Shown: positions 44,879 to 54,308, counted from the stretch's first letter. The stretch is 64,000 nt of DNA from an uncultured Flavobacteriaceae bacterium (GCA_947500525.1 CANMSH010000007.1:62001-126000), one strand, 5' to 3'. Notes: a model not told the origin generated them from the letters alone. Numbers and translations: made by a program.

Positions 44879-45886
44879 CTATAATTTCACTACAACTTTT
44901 CCACAACTCTTTCCCGCGAGCAAATATTTCGAAGCAGCAACAATAGATTCAATGCCTTCAAATAATGTAGGATCAACTTTAACTTGAAGCTTGTTTTCTT
45001 GATATTGTGTGAAGAGATAGTTTCGTGCTTCGGGGTGTTGTGATTTGTAGAGGTGATTCATAAAACAACGTACAGAAGCACCTTTCCAATAGATACTTTC
45101 ATAAACACGCGCAGTATGTATTTTTTCAAAGTTAGGTTGCGTCAATTCAGTTGCGAGACCACTTACAACCAAACGACCCAATGGTGCCAAGTTTTCTAAA
45201 AATGCGTCAAACATGTAGGTCCCAACTGAATCGAATCCAACATCTATTTTATTAGCATAATCATTTTTTAAGACCTCAGATATCGATTCTTCATTGTAAT
45301 TAATGATGCGATCGCAACAGTTTAAAGAATTTAAAAGCGCTACTTTTTCTGACTTGCCACAAATACCAACAACATGACAGTTTTTCTCTTTGGCTAGCTG
45401 TGCAACAATATGACCCAAGCCACCTGCGGCAGCTGAGATTACAATGGTCTCTCCGGTTTGTAATTCACCTGTATTTTTTAAAGCCAAATATGCAGAAACA
45501 CCAGTAGGGTTTAACGTTAAATATTCTGGAGTAGCTTCTGGTATTTTTATCACATCTTGTTGATCAATTACTTGATACTCTTGATACGCAGTTCCCACCT
45601 TTACTGTTGAAAGTGCTTGTCCGATGTTAATGCCCTTAACATTTTTCCCGAAATCAATAACTATTCCTACAGCTTCTACTCCAAATACATATGGAAAATT
45701 TACATGTATATAGGGGATACGCCCTTTGTAAAGCTCTTGATCGTAAATAGCATTGATACCAACATATTTGTTTTGCACTAATATTTCAGAATCTTTCAAT
45801 GTTGGAATTGGTGTCTCTATAACGCTTGTAGCAATGTTAATAGAGCTGTCAAATTTAGTAATGACTAGTTGTTTATTTTTGTCCAT
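44879..45886 (-). CDS. MDR-family quinone oxidoreductase-like protein
   Basis: 335 residues, medium-chain reductase fold: GRIPYIHVNFPYVFGVEAVGIV near 54, cofactor motif ISAAAGGLGHIVAQLA near 149, and VGFDSVGTYMFDAFL near 217. No zinc-binding cluster seen. NADPH-dependent reduction of a quinone or enone is likely. It is clearly distinct from the pair at 7157 and 17486. Last gene of the minus-strand operon from 49210. Confidence 0.85.
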   Translation of the reverse strand: MDKNKQLVITKFDSSINIATSVIETPIPTLKDSEILVQNKYVGINAIYDQELYKGRIPYIHVNFPYVFGVEAVGIVIDFGKNVKGINIGQALSTVKVGTAYQEYQVIDQQDVIKIPEATPEYLTLNPTGVSAYLALKNTGELQTGETIVISAAAGGLGHIVAQLAKEKNCHVVGICGKSEKVALLNSLNCCDRIINYNEESISEVLKNDYANKIDVGFDSVGTYMFDAFLENLAPLGRLVVSGLATELTQPNFEKIHTARVYESIYWKGASVRCFMNHLYKSQHPEARNYLFTQYQENKLQVKVDPTLFEGIESIVAASKYLLAGKSCGKVVVKL

Positions 45887-45893
45887 CGCGTTG

Positions 45894-46658
45894 TTATTTT
45901 ATGATGAATAAACTATCTGCAAGCACTTCGTTTACTTCAAAGTCTTGCCAATAAACCTCGTTTGATAGCTTCCCATCGTAGTATAATGCTACATGACCCG
46001 CCTGTAACCATGAATATGCATCTTTTGAAAAGAAATTTGAATATTCTCGATGATGCCATCCTCTCGGAGTTTGAAAGGCTACTTTCAAAATTCTGAAATC
46101 TTTGGTATCTATTCCAAAAAAGGTTTCGCCTTTATCGGGGTCAATTACTTTTATCGTATATGCGATGTTACTTTTGATTGTATCGTTTGCCACTTTTTCT
46201 AAAACGTATCCATCGTCTAAGGCGTGTCTTATAACACCATAACCAAAATTTGAAGACCATCGTTTATCTGCAGCGGTTTTCTCTTGTTTTCCGTTAAGGT
46301 TATAGGTATTATTACCATCGTAGGTCACAATAAATACTGGTTTACCTTCTTTATATGATTCTATGCGAACTTTGCCATTGGCAACATGTGCAGCCTCTTT
46401 TGTTTTTTCAAATTCGCGCCACATATTATGTTTCTCATGTTTAACTACTTTTCCATCATAATAAAAGACTCCATAACCTTTCAGCGTTAAACTTTTAGGC
46501 TTCTGCCAAAAAGTACCTCCAGCTTTTTCATGAGCTTTTTTCATAATTGAAATTGTAGACAATGAATGGTTTTCATTTTTAGGAGCTTGTTGTGAATTCT
46601 TACAAGTAAGCGTTAGCACTAATAATAGGAAACTAAGTATGTAATTTTGAGACTTCAT
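45894..46658 (-). CDS. DUF6503-like lipoprotein
   Basis: 254 residues. Lipobox TLTC (C19). The pattern KAHEKAGGTFWQKPKSLTLKG near 41, a long middle of beta strands (KVRIESYKEGKPVFIVTYDGNNTYNLNGKQ) and YTIKVIDPDKGETFFGIDTKDFRILK near 167 is that of a lipoprotein family widespread in Flavobacteriia (DUF6503-like, with a LolA/LppX-like barrel look). Such barrels bind hydrophobic ligands. It lies between an MFS transporter and an MDR reductase. Function unknown. Confidence 0.65.
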   Translation of the reverse strand: MKSQNYILSFLLLVLTLTCKNSQQAPKNENHSLSTISIMKKAHEKAGGTFWQKPKSLTLKGYGVFYYDGKVVKHEKHNMWREFEKTKEAAHVANGKVRIESYKEGKPVFIVTYDGNNTYNLNGKQEKTAADKRWSSNFGYGVIRHALDDGYVLEKVANDTIKSNIAYTIKVIDPDKGETFFGIDTKDFRILKVAFQTPRGWHHREYSNFFSKDAYSWLQAGHVALYYDGKLSNEVYWQDFEVNEVLADSLFIIK

Positions 46659-46681
46659 GAGTTTGTTTTTTCCATTTTAAA

Positions 46682-47929
46682 TTAAGCAATTTGATGTACT
46701 TTAGGTATAAAAACCATTATTATGATGGCAGAAATAATATGTAAGAAGGCTACAATAACGAATACCGGAGAATAGGAAATAGTATCCACCAGCCATCCAA
46801 TAATTGGTGTAAATAACATGGCGCCAAAACTTCCTGCAGAACCAGAAATACCCCAAACAGAAGCGGCATCTTTCTTTGAAAAAAGATCGATTGGTATTGT
46901 GAACAAAGAAGCCTGTTTAAATTGAGTGGCAAATAGAGAAAAACTAATAAGTGCAATAGCCCAATACGGAGAATCTATATATAAGCAACCTAACACCGGC
47001 ACTACTAAAATAGCTCCAATCCAAATAACCCATTTACGTGAAGCATCTAACGAAAGGCCTTTTTTAATTAACTTTTCTCCGGTCCAACCACCTACAAAAC
47101 TTCCAATATCTGAAAGCAGAAATGGGATCCACGCAAACATACCTATTTCTAGTAAACTGAATCCTTTAACATCAGCGAGCCATGAAGGAAGCCAAAAAAC
47201 AAAGAAATAAAATGCGCCATCTGAGATAAAGCGCGACAAAGTTAGTCCCCAAACCTCTCGGTACTTAAAATAATCTAACCAAGGTAATTTTTGACCTTGG
47301 GTTTCATCTTCCTGACCGTGTTGTATGAGTGTTAGTTCTTCTCGAGTTATGCTGGGGTGTTCTTCGGGTTCATAATAAACCCACCTCCACAAAAACAACC
47401 ATAAAAAACCAATAGATCCAGTAATCACAAAGGCTAATTTCCATCCAAAATCTGTGATAAGCCAAGCCATTAAAGGTGGGGCTATGATGGCGCCAAGTCC
47501 CGGCCCCATATTTAATATTCCAACGGCTTTTGTTCGTTCTTCTTTTGGGAACCATTCAGAAATGGCTTTCATGGCTGCGGGGTAATTTCCGGCTTCTCCA
47601 ATACCTAATAAAAAGCGAAAAATTCCCAAACTCATGAGACCCTTGCCAAAAGCATGTAGCATATTTGCTATAGACCACCAAATAACGGCAATGGTGAAGC
47701 CTTTTTTTGTACCAAGTATATCTATCAAACGCCCAGAAACCATTTGCATAATGGCATAGGCAAGTAAGAATGCACTTACGATCCAACCGTATTGTTCATT
47801 AGATAGTCCTAAATCTTTTCTAATCACTGGTGCCGCTACCGACAGAGCTTGCCGATCAATATAGTTAATTGTGGTGGCCAAAAAAATAGAACCGGCCACC
47901 CACCAACGAATATTGCTCGACTTTTTCAT
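46682..47929 (-). CDS. MFS transporter, ACS (anion:cation symporter) type
   Basis: 415 residues, twelve hydrophobic segments. Hallmarks of the ACS group: TTINYIDRQALSVAAPVIRKDLGLS near 18, SGRLIDILGTKKGF near 64, FRFLLGIGEAGNYPAAMKAISEWFP near 105. Members take up hexuronates, phthalate, 4-hydroxyphenylacetate and other organic anions. Probably imports an acidic substrate or breakdown product. Six bases from the other MFS gene, so two carriers are co-expressed. Confidence 0.9.
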   Translation of the reverse strand: MKKSSNIRWWVAGSIFLATTINYIDRQALSVAAPVIRKDLGLSNEQYGWIVSAFLLAYAIMQMVSGRLIDILGTKKGFTIAVIWWSIANMLHAFGKGLMSLGIFRFLLGIGEAGNYPAAMKAISEWFPKEERTKAVGILNMGPGLGAIIAPPLMAWLITDFGWKLAFVITGSIGFLWLFLWRWVYYEPEEHPSITREELTLIQHGQEDETQGQKLPWLDYFKYREVWGLTLSRFISDGAFYFFVFWLPSWLADVKGFSLLEIGMFAWIPFLLSDIGSFVGGWTGEKLIKKGLSLDASRKWVIWIGAILVVPVLGCLYIDSPYWAIALISFSLFATQFKQASLFTIPIDLFSKKDAASVWGISGSAGSFGAMLFTPIIGWLVDTISYSPVFVIVAFLHIISAIIIMVFIPKVHQIA

Positions 47930-47935
47930 GTTTTC

Positions 47936-49210
47936 TTAGATGGTTTCGACTTCATTATCGACCGTAAATGTGCGATACTTGCCTAAAAATAAGAGCGGCA
48001 TGGCACCGAAAATAAAAGCAAACATTGAGTAGAATAAAATGGAATCATAACTACCGGTTTCGGTAAAAAACCTACTGAAAACATAGGGTGCGAAACCTGC
48101 TCCGAACCCGAAGAAACTATATAGGATCCCATAGATAGAAGAGTAATATTTCATGCCGAAATATTTCGAAACTAAAAACCCGATTAGATCAAATTCGACA
48201 CCTGTAGCAAAACCAAGAATCATAATAGCAGTTGCTGCCATTGGGTAAGTTAGCTCAGGTTGAATTAAGAGGTAGCATGATATGGCTGGCATACATAATA
48301 GTATAAATGATACACCTGGCGCCCAAAACCGATCAATTAAATAACCGCCCACAATTCGCCCTATGACTACAGCGAGCCCAAGTAAACTAGCTAATAGAAC
48401 AGCATCTTCAATACCGAATCCTTTCGATGTAAATAATTTTTCTAGATTCGGAATTGGACCTCCAATGGCAAAAGATACAGGTACGAAGGCTAGTGCCATT
48501 AGCCAAAATTTAGAATCACCTAGGGCTTGTTTTAAAGTCATACCTGCCATGGCTCGTGTGGCTTCGCTTTCAGGAAATTCTTCTTTTAGTTGGGCCACTC
48601 GATCGGCCACTTTTGGATCTGTGACATCTCTAAAATAAAAGAAGGCGATTGGAAGTACAATAATCAAAGGTAGTGCTCCTACACATATATAGGCAACTTT
48701 CCAGCCATATGTATTTATTATTTGAGAGGCGTAGAGTTTAGCTAGTGCACCAAAAATACCGGTGCCCATAAGTGTAAGGCCTAAGGCCAATCCACGATTT
48801 TTACTGAACCAATTGTTTACAGCTCGCGTCCAGGTTATTGGTAGTGTACCTACTCCAGTCGCAGCAAGAAAACCCCATAAGACAAGCCATAAAGTTTTTG
48901 AACCGGTATTAAATGTAAAGGCCATAAATGCTAAACTAAAAAGGATAGTAGAGGTCAATACCACTTTACGTACTCCGAATCTATCGGCTATATTCCCCGC
49001 AACTGGTCCTAAAAAAATTGAAACTGTTGTAAATACAGGTAAGGCTAATAAAACGTCATCCATTCCCCAGCCGTACTCACTTGTCAAAGCGATGGCAAAA
49101 ACACCTATGGTGTAAAAGGGAAGAGGAGACATGCCTAGGCCAATACCTAGGGCTGAGGATAATACTACACGCCATCCATATTTAAATTCTTTAAGGTCTT
49201 TAAAATTCAT
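47936..49210 (-). CDS. MFS transporter, OFA/monocarboxylate-like
   Basis: 424 residues, about twelve hydrophobic segments with NIADRFGVRKVVLTS near 71 and a long central loop near 205-230. Resembles oxalate:formate antiporter or monocarboxylate carriers. First gene of the minus-strand operon; the promoter region 49211-49474 is shared with the DUF3598 gene and contains box E. Confidence 0.88.
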   Translation of the reverse strand: MNFKDLKEFKYGWRVVLSSALGIGLGMSPLPFYTIGVFAIALTSEYGWGMDDVLLALPVFTTVSIFLGPVAGNIADRFGVRKVVLTSTILFSLAFMAFTFNTGSKTLWLVLWGFLAATGVGTLPITWTRAVNNWFSKNRGLALGLTLMGTGIFGALAKLYASQIINTYGWKVAYICVGALPLIIVLPIAFFYFRDVTDPKVADRVAQLKEEFPESEATRAMAGMTLKQALGDSKFWLMALAFVPVSFAIGGPIPNLEKLFTSKGFGIEDAVLLASLLGLAVVIGRIVGGYLIDRFWAPGVSFILLCMPAISCYLLIQPELTYPMAATAIMILGFATGVEFDLIGFLVSKYFGMKYYSSIYGILYSFFGFGAGFAPYVFSRFFTETGSYDSILFYSMFAFIFGAMPLLFLGKYRTFTVDNEVETI

Positions 49211-49407
49211 AATAATTTGGTTTTATTTCTAATTTGCTTTTAACATTTTAATAAAATTAGTACTATTAAACAACTTTTTTTTAAAACGAGTTTTTTAAAA
49301 AAAATAACTTTAATTAATTGTTAATGAGTATTTTAAATTTAGTTTTTAGTGTTAATTGGGTTGTTAAATGAGTTATTTTATTTATAAAAATAATGATTAA
49401 TTATGTT

Positions 49408-49430
49408 AATTGTTAATTAAATTAACTAAT
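49408..49430. promoter_or_regulatory. Palindromic operator-like box E
   Basis: AATTGTTAAT / ATTAACTAAT around spacer TAA; the inner six bases pair perfectly, the outer part only partly. Followed by TAATTTTA on the plus strand (resembles TAnnTTTG), 41 bases before the DUF3598 start. Lies between two divergent operons. Confidence 0.55.
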
Positions 49431-49474
49431 TTTATACAATCAAAGTAAAAAAGTAACCATATTAATACAGAATT

Positions 49475-49993
49475 ATGAAAGCGCCCGAATTAAAATTATT
49501 CCCCAAGCATGCAGGTATCTGGGAAGGTACTTATAAAAGAATTGACGCGAATGGGAAGTTAGTTGATCAATGGAAAAGTCGCTTAACTTGTGCTATGCTT
49601 CCAGACAGAAAGTATCATCAAGTAAATGAATATACTTGGGATGATGGATTTAAAGAATGTCTGGATTTCGGAATTTGTCCCTTTAACGAAAAGAGTGAAC
49701 TGATTTTTGAGAACCCGAGACTTTCGGGAAAAGCTTGGGAAACAGGAAGAAGTGTCGTGTTAATTTGGGAATACAAACATAGGCCAGGAATGACACTTTT
49801 CGAACAAATAGATTTAATAGGAAATGATGACCATAGAATTCGTGTTTGGAAATGGTCTGAAGGTGATACTTTTAATGGAGTCACCATGATTGAAGAACGG
49901 AAAGTTTGTGGTCAAGATGGAATTGACCCGCAGTTTTGGATTGACCTTCCAAAAAATAGAACCAACGGTCAGGCATCAAGATCTGATAATTAA
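49475..49993 (+). CDS. DUF3598-like lipocalin-type barrel protein
   Basis: 172 residues, no signal peptide. HAGIWEGTYKRIDANGKLVD near 14, KSRLTCAMLPDRKYHQVNEYTWDDG near 34, SGKAWETGRSVVLIWEYKH near 81, HRIRVWKWSEGDTFNGVTMIEER near 115. This strand order and the WEGxY and YHQxNxYTWxDG motifs resemble DUF3598 proteins, common in cyanobacteria and plants and placed in the calycin superfamily together with CpeS/CpcS bilin lyases. A cytoplasmic carrier for a bilin or similar ligand is plausible (inference). It opens the large right-hand operon and is followed 46 bases later by a LeuC-like gene. Confidence 0.68.
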   Translation: MKAPELKLFPKHAGIWEGTYKRIDANGKLVDQWKSRLTCAMLPDRKYHQVNEYTWDDGFKECLDFGICPFNEKSELIFENPRLSGKAWETGRSVVLIWEYKHRPGMTLFEQIDLIGNDDHRIRVWKWSEGDTFNGVTMIEERKVCGQDGIDPQFWIDLPKNRTNGQASRSDN

Positions 49994-50039
49994 TATTCAA
50001 AGGTCAAAGAATTAAATTTTTATAATAAAATAGCTCAAT

Positions 50040-51308
50040 ATGGGAATGACCATTACCGAAAAAATTATGGCGCGTAGTAGCGGCAGAGATAAAGTGATAC
50101 CAGGTGAATTAGTTTGGACAGATATAAATTCTGTGATGACAATGGATTTTCTTGGTAAACAATGTTTCGATAAATTTAGATCTCTTGGAAAGACCGAGGT
50201 TTTTGATAAAAATAAGGTCATTTGCGTATCTGATCATTTGGTACCACCTCCAACACAAAAATTCGCGAACATGTTGAATGAATGGAGAGAGGTAGTAAAA
50301 CAACACGATATCACCAACTTCTATGATTTAGGAAGACAAGGTATCGCACATCAAATTATGGTAGAGCAAGGCCATGTGTTACCTGGCACAATTAGTATTG
50401 GGACTGATTCTCATGCCAATACCTATGGAGCCGTAGGCGCTGTAGGGAATGCCATTGGCGTCACAGATGCCGCTGTTGCGATGGCTACGGGGAAAGCGTG
50501 GTTTAGAATACCAAAAGCTGTAAAATTTAATATCACTGGTAAATGGCAACCTTGGGTTATGGCCAAAGATTTAAGTCTTCATATAATGGGAATGGTGCAT
50601 TGGAATGGACACCTATTATACAAGACATTAGAATTTACCGGTCCTGCTATTAGCAGTTTGAGTATGGCAGGGCGTATGACCCTGTGTAATATGACGGTAG
50701 ATTTAGGAGCGAAAAACGGAATCGTAGCACCCGATGTAGTTACAGAAAGATATCTTCGAAGACGTACGACGGATGAATGGGATTTCTTGAATAGCGATGA
50801 AGATGCAGAATATGACATGGTTTATGATATTGATATTTCTGATTTAGCGCCCACCATAGCACTACCTGGTAAATTAGATGACACTGTTACAGTTGACAAA
50901 CTAATTGGTAAAAAATTCAACAAAGCTTTTGTCGGAACTTGTACAAATGGGAGATTGGAAGATATAGCTATTATGGCTGAAATTATGAAAGATAAGCAAG
51001 TTCATCGTGACGTCAATATGATTCTGGTGCCGGCAAGTCAAACGGTGTATTTAGAAGCACTACAAGCTGGTCATTTGGAGACATTAATAAAAGCAGGAGT
51101 AGCTATAGATACACCGAGTTGTGCATCTTGTGCGGGATTGCATACTGGTGTTGCTGGAGATGGAGATATTGTATTAAGTGCGGGCAACCGAAATATGACC
51201 GGTCGTATGGGGAGTCGCCTAGCTCAGGTATATTTAACATCACCGTCAGTAGTGGCAGCATCTGCAATAAGAGGAGAAATTACTGATCCGAGAACTTTTG
51301 ATATTTAG
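50040..51308 (+). CDS. Second LeuC-like hydratase large subunit (4Fe-4S)
   Basis: 422 residues, aconitase-family large subunit with all three Fe-S ligands: C301 (GTCTNGR), C361 and C364 (CASC). GTDSHANTYGAVGAVGNAIGVTD near 121. It differs clearly from the copy at 26893-28128, so it probably has a different substrate. The matching small subunit lies two genes further (52679-53206), split by an FAD oxidase gene, an unusual arrangement. Hydration or dehydration of a dicarboxylate is expected. Confidence 0.88.
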   Translation: MGMTITEKIMARSSGRDKVIPGELVWTDINSVMTMDFLGKQCFDKFRSLGKTEVFDKNKVICVSDHLVPPPTQKFANMLNEWREVVKQHDITNFYDLGRQGIAHQIMVEQGHVLPGTISIGTDSHANTYGAVGAVGNAIGVTDAAVAMATGKAWFRIPKAVKFNITGKWQPWVMAKDLSLHIMGMVHWNGHLLYKTLEFTGPAISSLSMAGRMTLCNMTVDLGAKNGIVAPDVVTERYLRRRTTDEWDFLNSDEDAEYDMVYDIDISDLAPTIALPGKLDDTVTVDKLIGKKFNKAFVGTCTNGRLEDIAIMAEIMKDKQVHRDVNMILVPASQTVYLEALQAGHLETLIKAGVAIDTPSCASCAGLHTGVAGDGDIVLSAGNRNMTGRMGSRLAQVYLTSPSVVAASAIRGEITDPRTFDI

Positions 51309-51315
51309 CTTTTAA

Positions 51316-52668
51316 ATGAACAGAAGAATCTTTATACGAACAACGAGTGCCGCTGGTTTGGCTTTAAGTATACTGCCTTTGGCATGTGCTAAATCTGTAC
51401 CTAAGCTGGATGCCGAAGTTCTTATTTTGGGTGGAGGGCTTTCAGGTTTGTATCTAGCTCATCTCCTTGATAAAGCAGGTAAAGATTATTTAGTGTTAGA
51501 GGGAAGTAACAGGGTAGGAGGACGTATGTTTTCTCGAGAAGATATTGGCCGTGAAGTGGGAGGTAGAGGTATCGGGGATAAATATACTGAAGTAATGAAG
51601 CTAGTAACTGAGTTCAACACTGAAATGATTGATATTACTGATTATATGCGTTCACCAACGGCTACTTACGTAGATGGAAAGTTATATAATAAATGGCCGG
51701 ATCCTAAAACGAATCCAGCTTATTTACAATTTACCGCTTTTGGAAAATCTCCACAGTTAACAGCGCTGAATGAATGGTATCAAAAACCTGAATTGGACGA
51801 AAAGTACAGTGATTTGCTAAAGAGAAATGGACTCACAGAAGAACAGATAGACCTAGCGAATATAAGTGCCAATTATAACGATGTACGAAATACATCAGCT
51901 ATTAATGCATTTCATAGTGCTGCGTTTCGAAAGTTTAATGGCTCTGAACGTATCTTAAATTTTAAAGGTGGCTCAAAACATTTTATAAATGCAATGGCTA
52001 AAAATTTAGGAAACCCTGTTTTGATAAATAAAATGGTCGAAACGATTGATGATAATCAAAAAGAAGTGGTGGTTAGTTGTATTGACGGCTCAAAATATAA
52101 GGCGAAAAAAGTAGTTTCAACCTTACCTTTTACCACCTTGCGAGACGTGAAGATGAATACAGTGTTTAATAGTAATCAGAAAAAAGCTATCGATCAGTTA
52201 GATTATACCGATATTACGCAAATACACTTACAACATTCTGAGCCTTTTTGGGAACAGGATGGAATACCACTAGATATGTGGACAGATACGCCATTAGAAC
52301 GTATTATGAACATGAGTTCTTCACGTACGGAAAAAGAGATCGCTTGCTGGGTAAATGGTACTGGAACTGCATTTTTTGACAAGATGTCTGAAAAGGAAAT
52401 TGCGGATTATACTATAAAGAAAATAAATGAAATTCGACCATCAACGGTGGGAAAAATAGAATATTTAGGGCAACAAAATTGGGGAAAATACCCCTTTAAT
52501 AAGGGAGCCTATGTTGAATTTGGTGTGGGTCAAGCTAGTTGGTTTGAAGATATGATAAAGCCCGCTGGGAATATGTACTTTGCTGGTGAACATACAGCCC
52601 ATGAAAGTAGAGGTATGGAGGCGGCTGCAGAATCTGCCAGAAGAGTATTTAATGAATTAATAAACTAA
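51316..52668 (+). CDS. Tat-exported FAD amine-oxidase-like oxidoreductase
   Basis: 450 residues. NRRIFIRTT start (R3-R4), hydrophobic stretch and lipobox-like PLAC (C24). FAD motif VLILGGGLSGL at 35-45, GGRMFSRED near 69, and C-terminal MYFAGEHTAHESRGMEAAAESARR. Third Tat-type FAD protein in the window, about 50 residues shorter than the other two. It is set between the large and small hydratase subunits, yet predicted to be outside the cytoplasm. It would oxidise a substrate before uptake into the cytoplasm (inference). Confidence 0.83.
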   Translation: MNRRIFIRTTSAAGLALSILPLACAKSVPKLDAEVLILGGGLSGLYLAHLLDKAGKDYLVLEGSNRVGGRMFSREDIGREVGGRGIGDKYTEVMKLVTEFNTEMIDITDYMRSPTATYVDGKLYNKWPDPKTNPAYLQFTAFGKSPQLTALNEWYQKPELDEKYSDLLKRNGLTEEQIDLANISANYNDVRNTSAINAFHSAAFRKFNGSERILNFKGGSKHFINAMAKNLGNPVLINKMVETIDDNQKEVVVSCIDGSKYKAKKVVSTLPFTTLRDVKMNTVFNSNQKKAIDQLDYTDITQIHLQHSEPFWEQDGIPLDMWTDTPLERIMNMSSSRTEKEIACWVNGTGTAFFDKMSEKEIADYTIKKINEIRPSTVGKIEYLGQQNWGKYPFNKGAYVEFGVGQASWFEDMIKPAGNMYFAGEHTAHESRGMEAAAESARRVFNELIN

Positions 52669-52678
52669 AGTAATAAAG

Positions 52679-53206
52679 ATGATAAAAGGAACATGCTGGG
52701 TTGCGGATGACTATGTGATGGCTTATGATATTATTGTATCAGAATATTGGACATCTGCGATAGACCCTATTGAAAATAGTAAGATGGTCATGGCTGGGGT
52801 AAAAGAAGAGTTTAATAAAGAAAATGCTTTCAAAGACAGAGGCCATACATTTATTGTTGCTAATCATAATTTCGCTGGTGGCGGAAAATCAATAGAGCAC
52901 GTAATTACTGGTTTAATGGGAGCTGGTATACAAGCGGTGTTCGCCACGAGCTTTGCACGCTTGCAGTTTCGAAACGCCATCAATTATGGTCTTCCATTTA
53001 TTACTTCTGATGACAATATGCATGTAGGATGTGAAACAGGTGATGAATTGGAATATCATGCTGATAAGGGAATTATCAAAAATATTACGAAGGGAACAGA
53101 ATTTACATCTGTACCCGTAGCGCCCTTTGTATCCGAAGTATCGGAAGCTGGAGGCTTGATGAATTTTGTGCGTGAAAAACTTGCCAAAGGTCAACCAATC
53201 GAATAA
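52679..53206 (+). CDS. LeuD-like hydratase small subunit with altered active-site loop
   Basis: 175 residues, swivel-domain fold with ATSFARLQFRNAINYGLP near 89-106. The loop that is GCGSSREQ in the first copy reads GGGKSIEH here (67-74). By comparison with aconitase numbering the catalytic Ser and the substrate-binding Arg are replaced by Lys and Ile. The enzyme may therefore bind a substrate with one carboxylate less or changed charge, or work differently. Pairs with the large subunit at 50040. Confidence 0.82.
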   Translation: MIKGTCWVADDYVMAYDIIVSEYWTSAIDPIENSKMVMAGVKEEFNKENAFKDRGHTFIVANHNFAGGGKSIEHVITGLMGAGIQAVFATSFARLQFRNAINYGLPFITSDDNMHVGCETGDELEYHADKGIIKNITKGTEFTSVPVAPFVSEVSEAGGLMNFVREKLAKGQPIE

Positions 53207-53210
53207 GTTT

Positions 53211-53972
53211 ATGAAAGAGAATAAATTAAAGAAAAGAATTAGCGAAGGTAAAGCTGGGTTAGGAGTTATTTCTCCGACCATTGACCCAACCATTTGCGAA
53301 TATATAGGTTTGTTGGGAATGGATTTCTACATGATTGATGGAGAACATGGAGCCATTACGGCGTCCGATATAACAAATATGGTTCGGGCTTGTGAATTGA
53401 GAAATACAACGCCATTAGCAAGAATTAGAAGTGTAGATACCAAACTAATTTTACAATATATGGATGCTGGTGTGATGGGGGTCATGATGCCTACCATTGA
53501 CAATGCCGATGATGTAAAACGATTAGTTGAAGCCATTAAATATCCACCTTTTGGAAAACGTGGTTTAGGACCTGTTCGAGCATCTGATTACATGCAGGGA
53601 CCTATGAGTCAAGAGGAGTATGTGACATTCGCAAATGAGCAAACATTGGTGATGCCACAAATAGAGACCATGGAATGTGTAAAAAACTTACCAGAATTGT
53701 GCAAGATTGACGGCGTTGATGGTTTTATAATCGGCCCGAGAGATTTAGCGATGTCAATGGGTTATTATGATGGACCTGGACATCCGGAAGTAAAAGAAGT
53801 CTTAGATGGAATTTTTACTACCATTTTGGATGCAGGAAAATGGTTTGGTACAGTAGCGGGAAATGCCGAAGGAGCATCTGCTTTGATTGATAAGGGAGCT
53901 TCGATGGTTATGAATTCTGTTCAAGGTTTGATTAAAACTTCAGGAACAGCATTTCTAAAGGCAAGAAAATAG
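53211..53972 (+). CDS. HpcH/HpaI-family aldolase
   Basis: 253 residues from the ATG at 53211; an in-frame TTG or longer start would overlap the LeuD-like gene. TIM-barrel class II aldolase blocks: FYMIDGEHGAIT with H46, LARIRSVD with R71/R73, MDAGVMGVMMPTIDNADD near 87, MPQIETMECVKNL near 146 (metal-ligand Glu), IIGPRDLAMSMGYY near 168 (metal-ligand Asp). Members cleave 4-hydroxy-2-oxoacids or related compounds to pyruvate plus an aldehyde. It would follow the neighbouring hydratase and feed pyruvate to AceE (inference). Confidence 0.9.
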   Translation: MKENKLKKRISEGKAGLGVISPTIDPTICEYIGLLGMDFYMIDGEHGAITASDITNMVRACELRNTTPLARIRSVDTKLILQYMDAGVMGVMMPTIDNADDVKRLVEAIKYPPFGKRGLGPVRASDYMQGPMSQEEYVTFANEQTLVMPQIETMECVKNLPELCKIDGVDGFIIGPRDLAMSMGYYDGPGHPEVKEVLDGIFTTILDAGKWFGTVAGNAEGASALIDKGASMVMNSVQGLIKTSGTAFLKARK

Positions 53973-53993
53973 TAATTTATAAAAACAATAAAT

Positions 53994-54305
53994 ATGGCTG
54001 CACTTGTAGTATTATTTAATCTAAAAGATGACGCTTCAAAAGAGACTTATGAACAATGGGCAAAAACCACCGATGTTCCAACAGCTTCAAGTATGGCATC
54101 TGTTGATAGTTTTAAAGTTTTTAAATTGGGAAATATCATGGGTACTGAGAATGCATCGCCTTATCAGTATTGCGAAATCTTAGAAATTAATGACATGGCA
54201 AAATTAGGAGAAGAAGTAGAATCAGAAGCCATGAAAAAAGTGGCGGCTGAATTTCAATCTTTTGCAGATAACCCTATGTTTATAATTTCGGATCAAATTG
54301 CATAA
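53994..54305 (+). CDS. HapK/REDY-like small protein
   Basis: 103 residues, a ferredoxin-like dimeric alpha/beta barrel by pattern: ALVVLFNLKDDASKETYEQWAKTTDVPTASSM at the start, SVDSFKVFKLG, PYQYCEILEINDM and FQSFADNPMFIISDQIA at the end. This matches the REDY-like protein HapK, known from the prodiginine (tripyrrole) locus of Hahella. Its role there is not well defined. Here there are no prodiginine biosynthesis genes, so a role with another pyrrole compound is possible. Four bases to the SDR gene. Confidence 0.72.
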   Translation: MAALVVLFNLKDDASKETYEQWAKTTDVPTASSMASVDSFKVFKLGNIMGTENASPYQYCEILEINDMAKLGEEVESEAMKKVAAEFQSFADNPMFIISDQIA

Positions 54306-54308
54306 AAC

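Noticed and set aside
53994..54305. Prodiginine biosynthesis cluster based on the HapK-like gene
   Set aside because: None of the condensing, carrier-protein or proline-oxidising genes of prodiginine synthesis is present.
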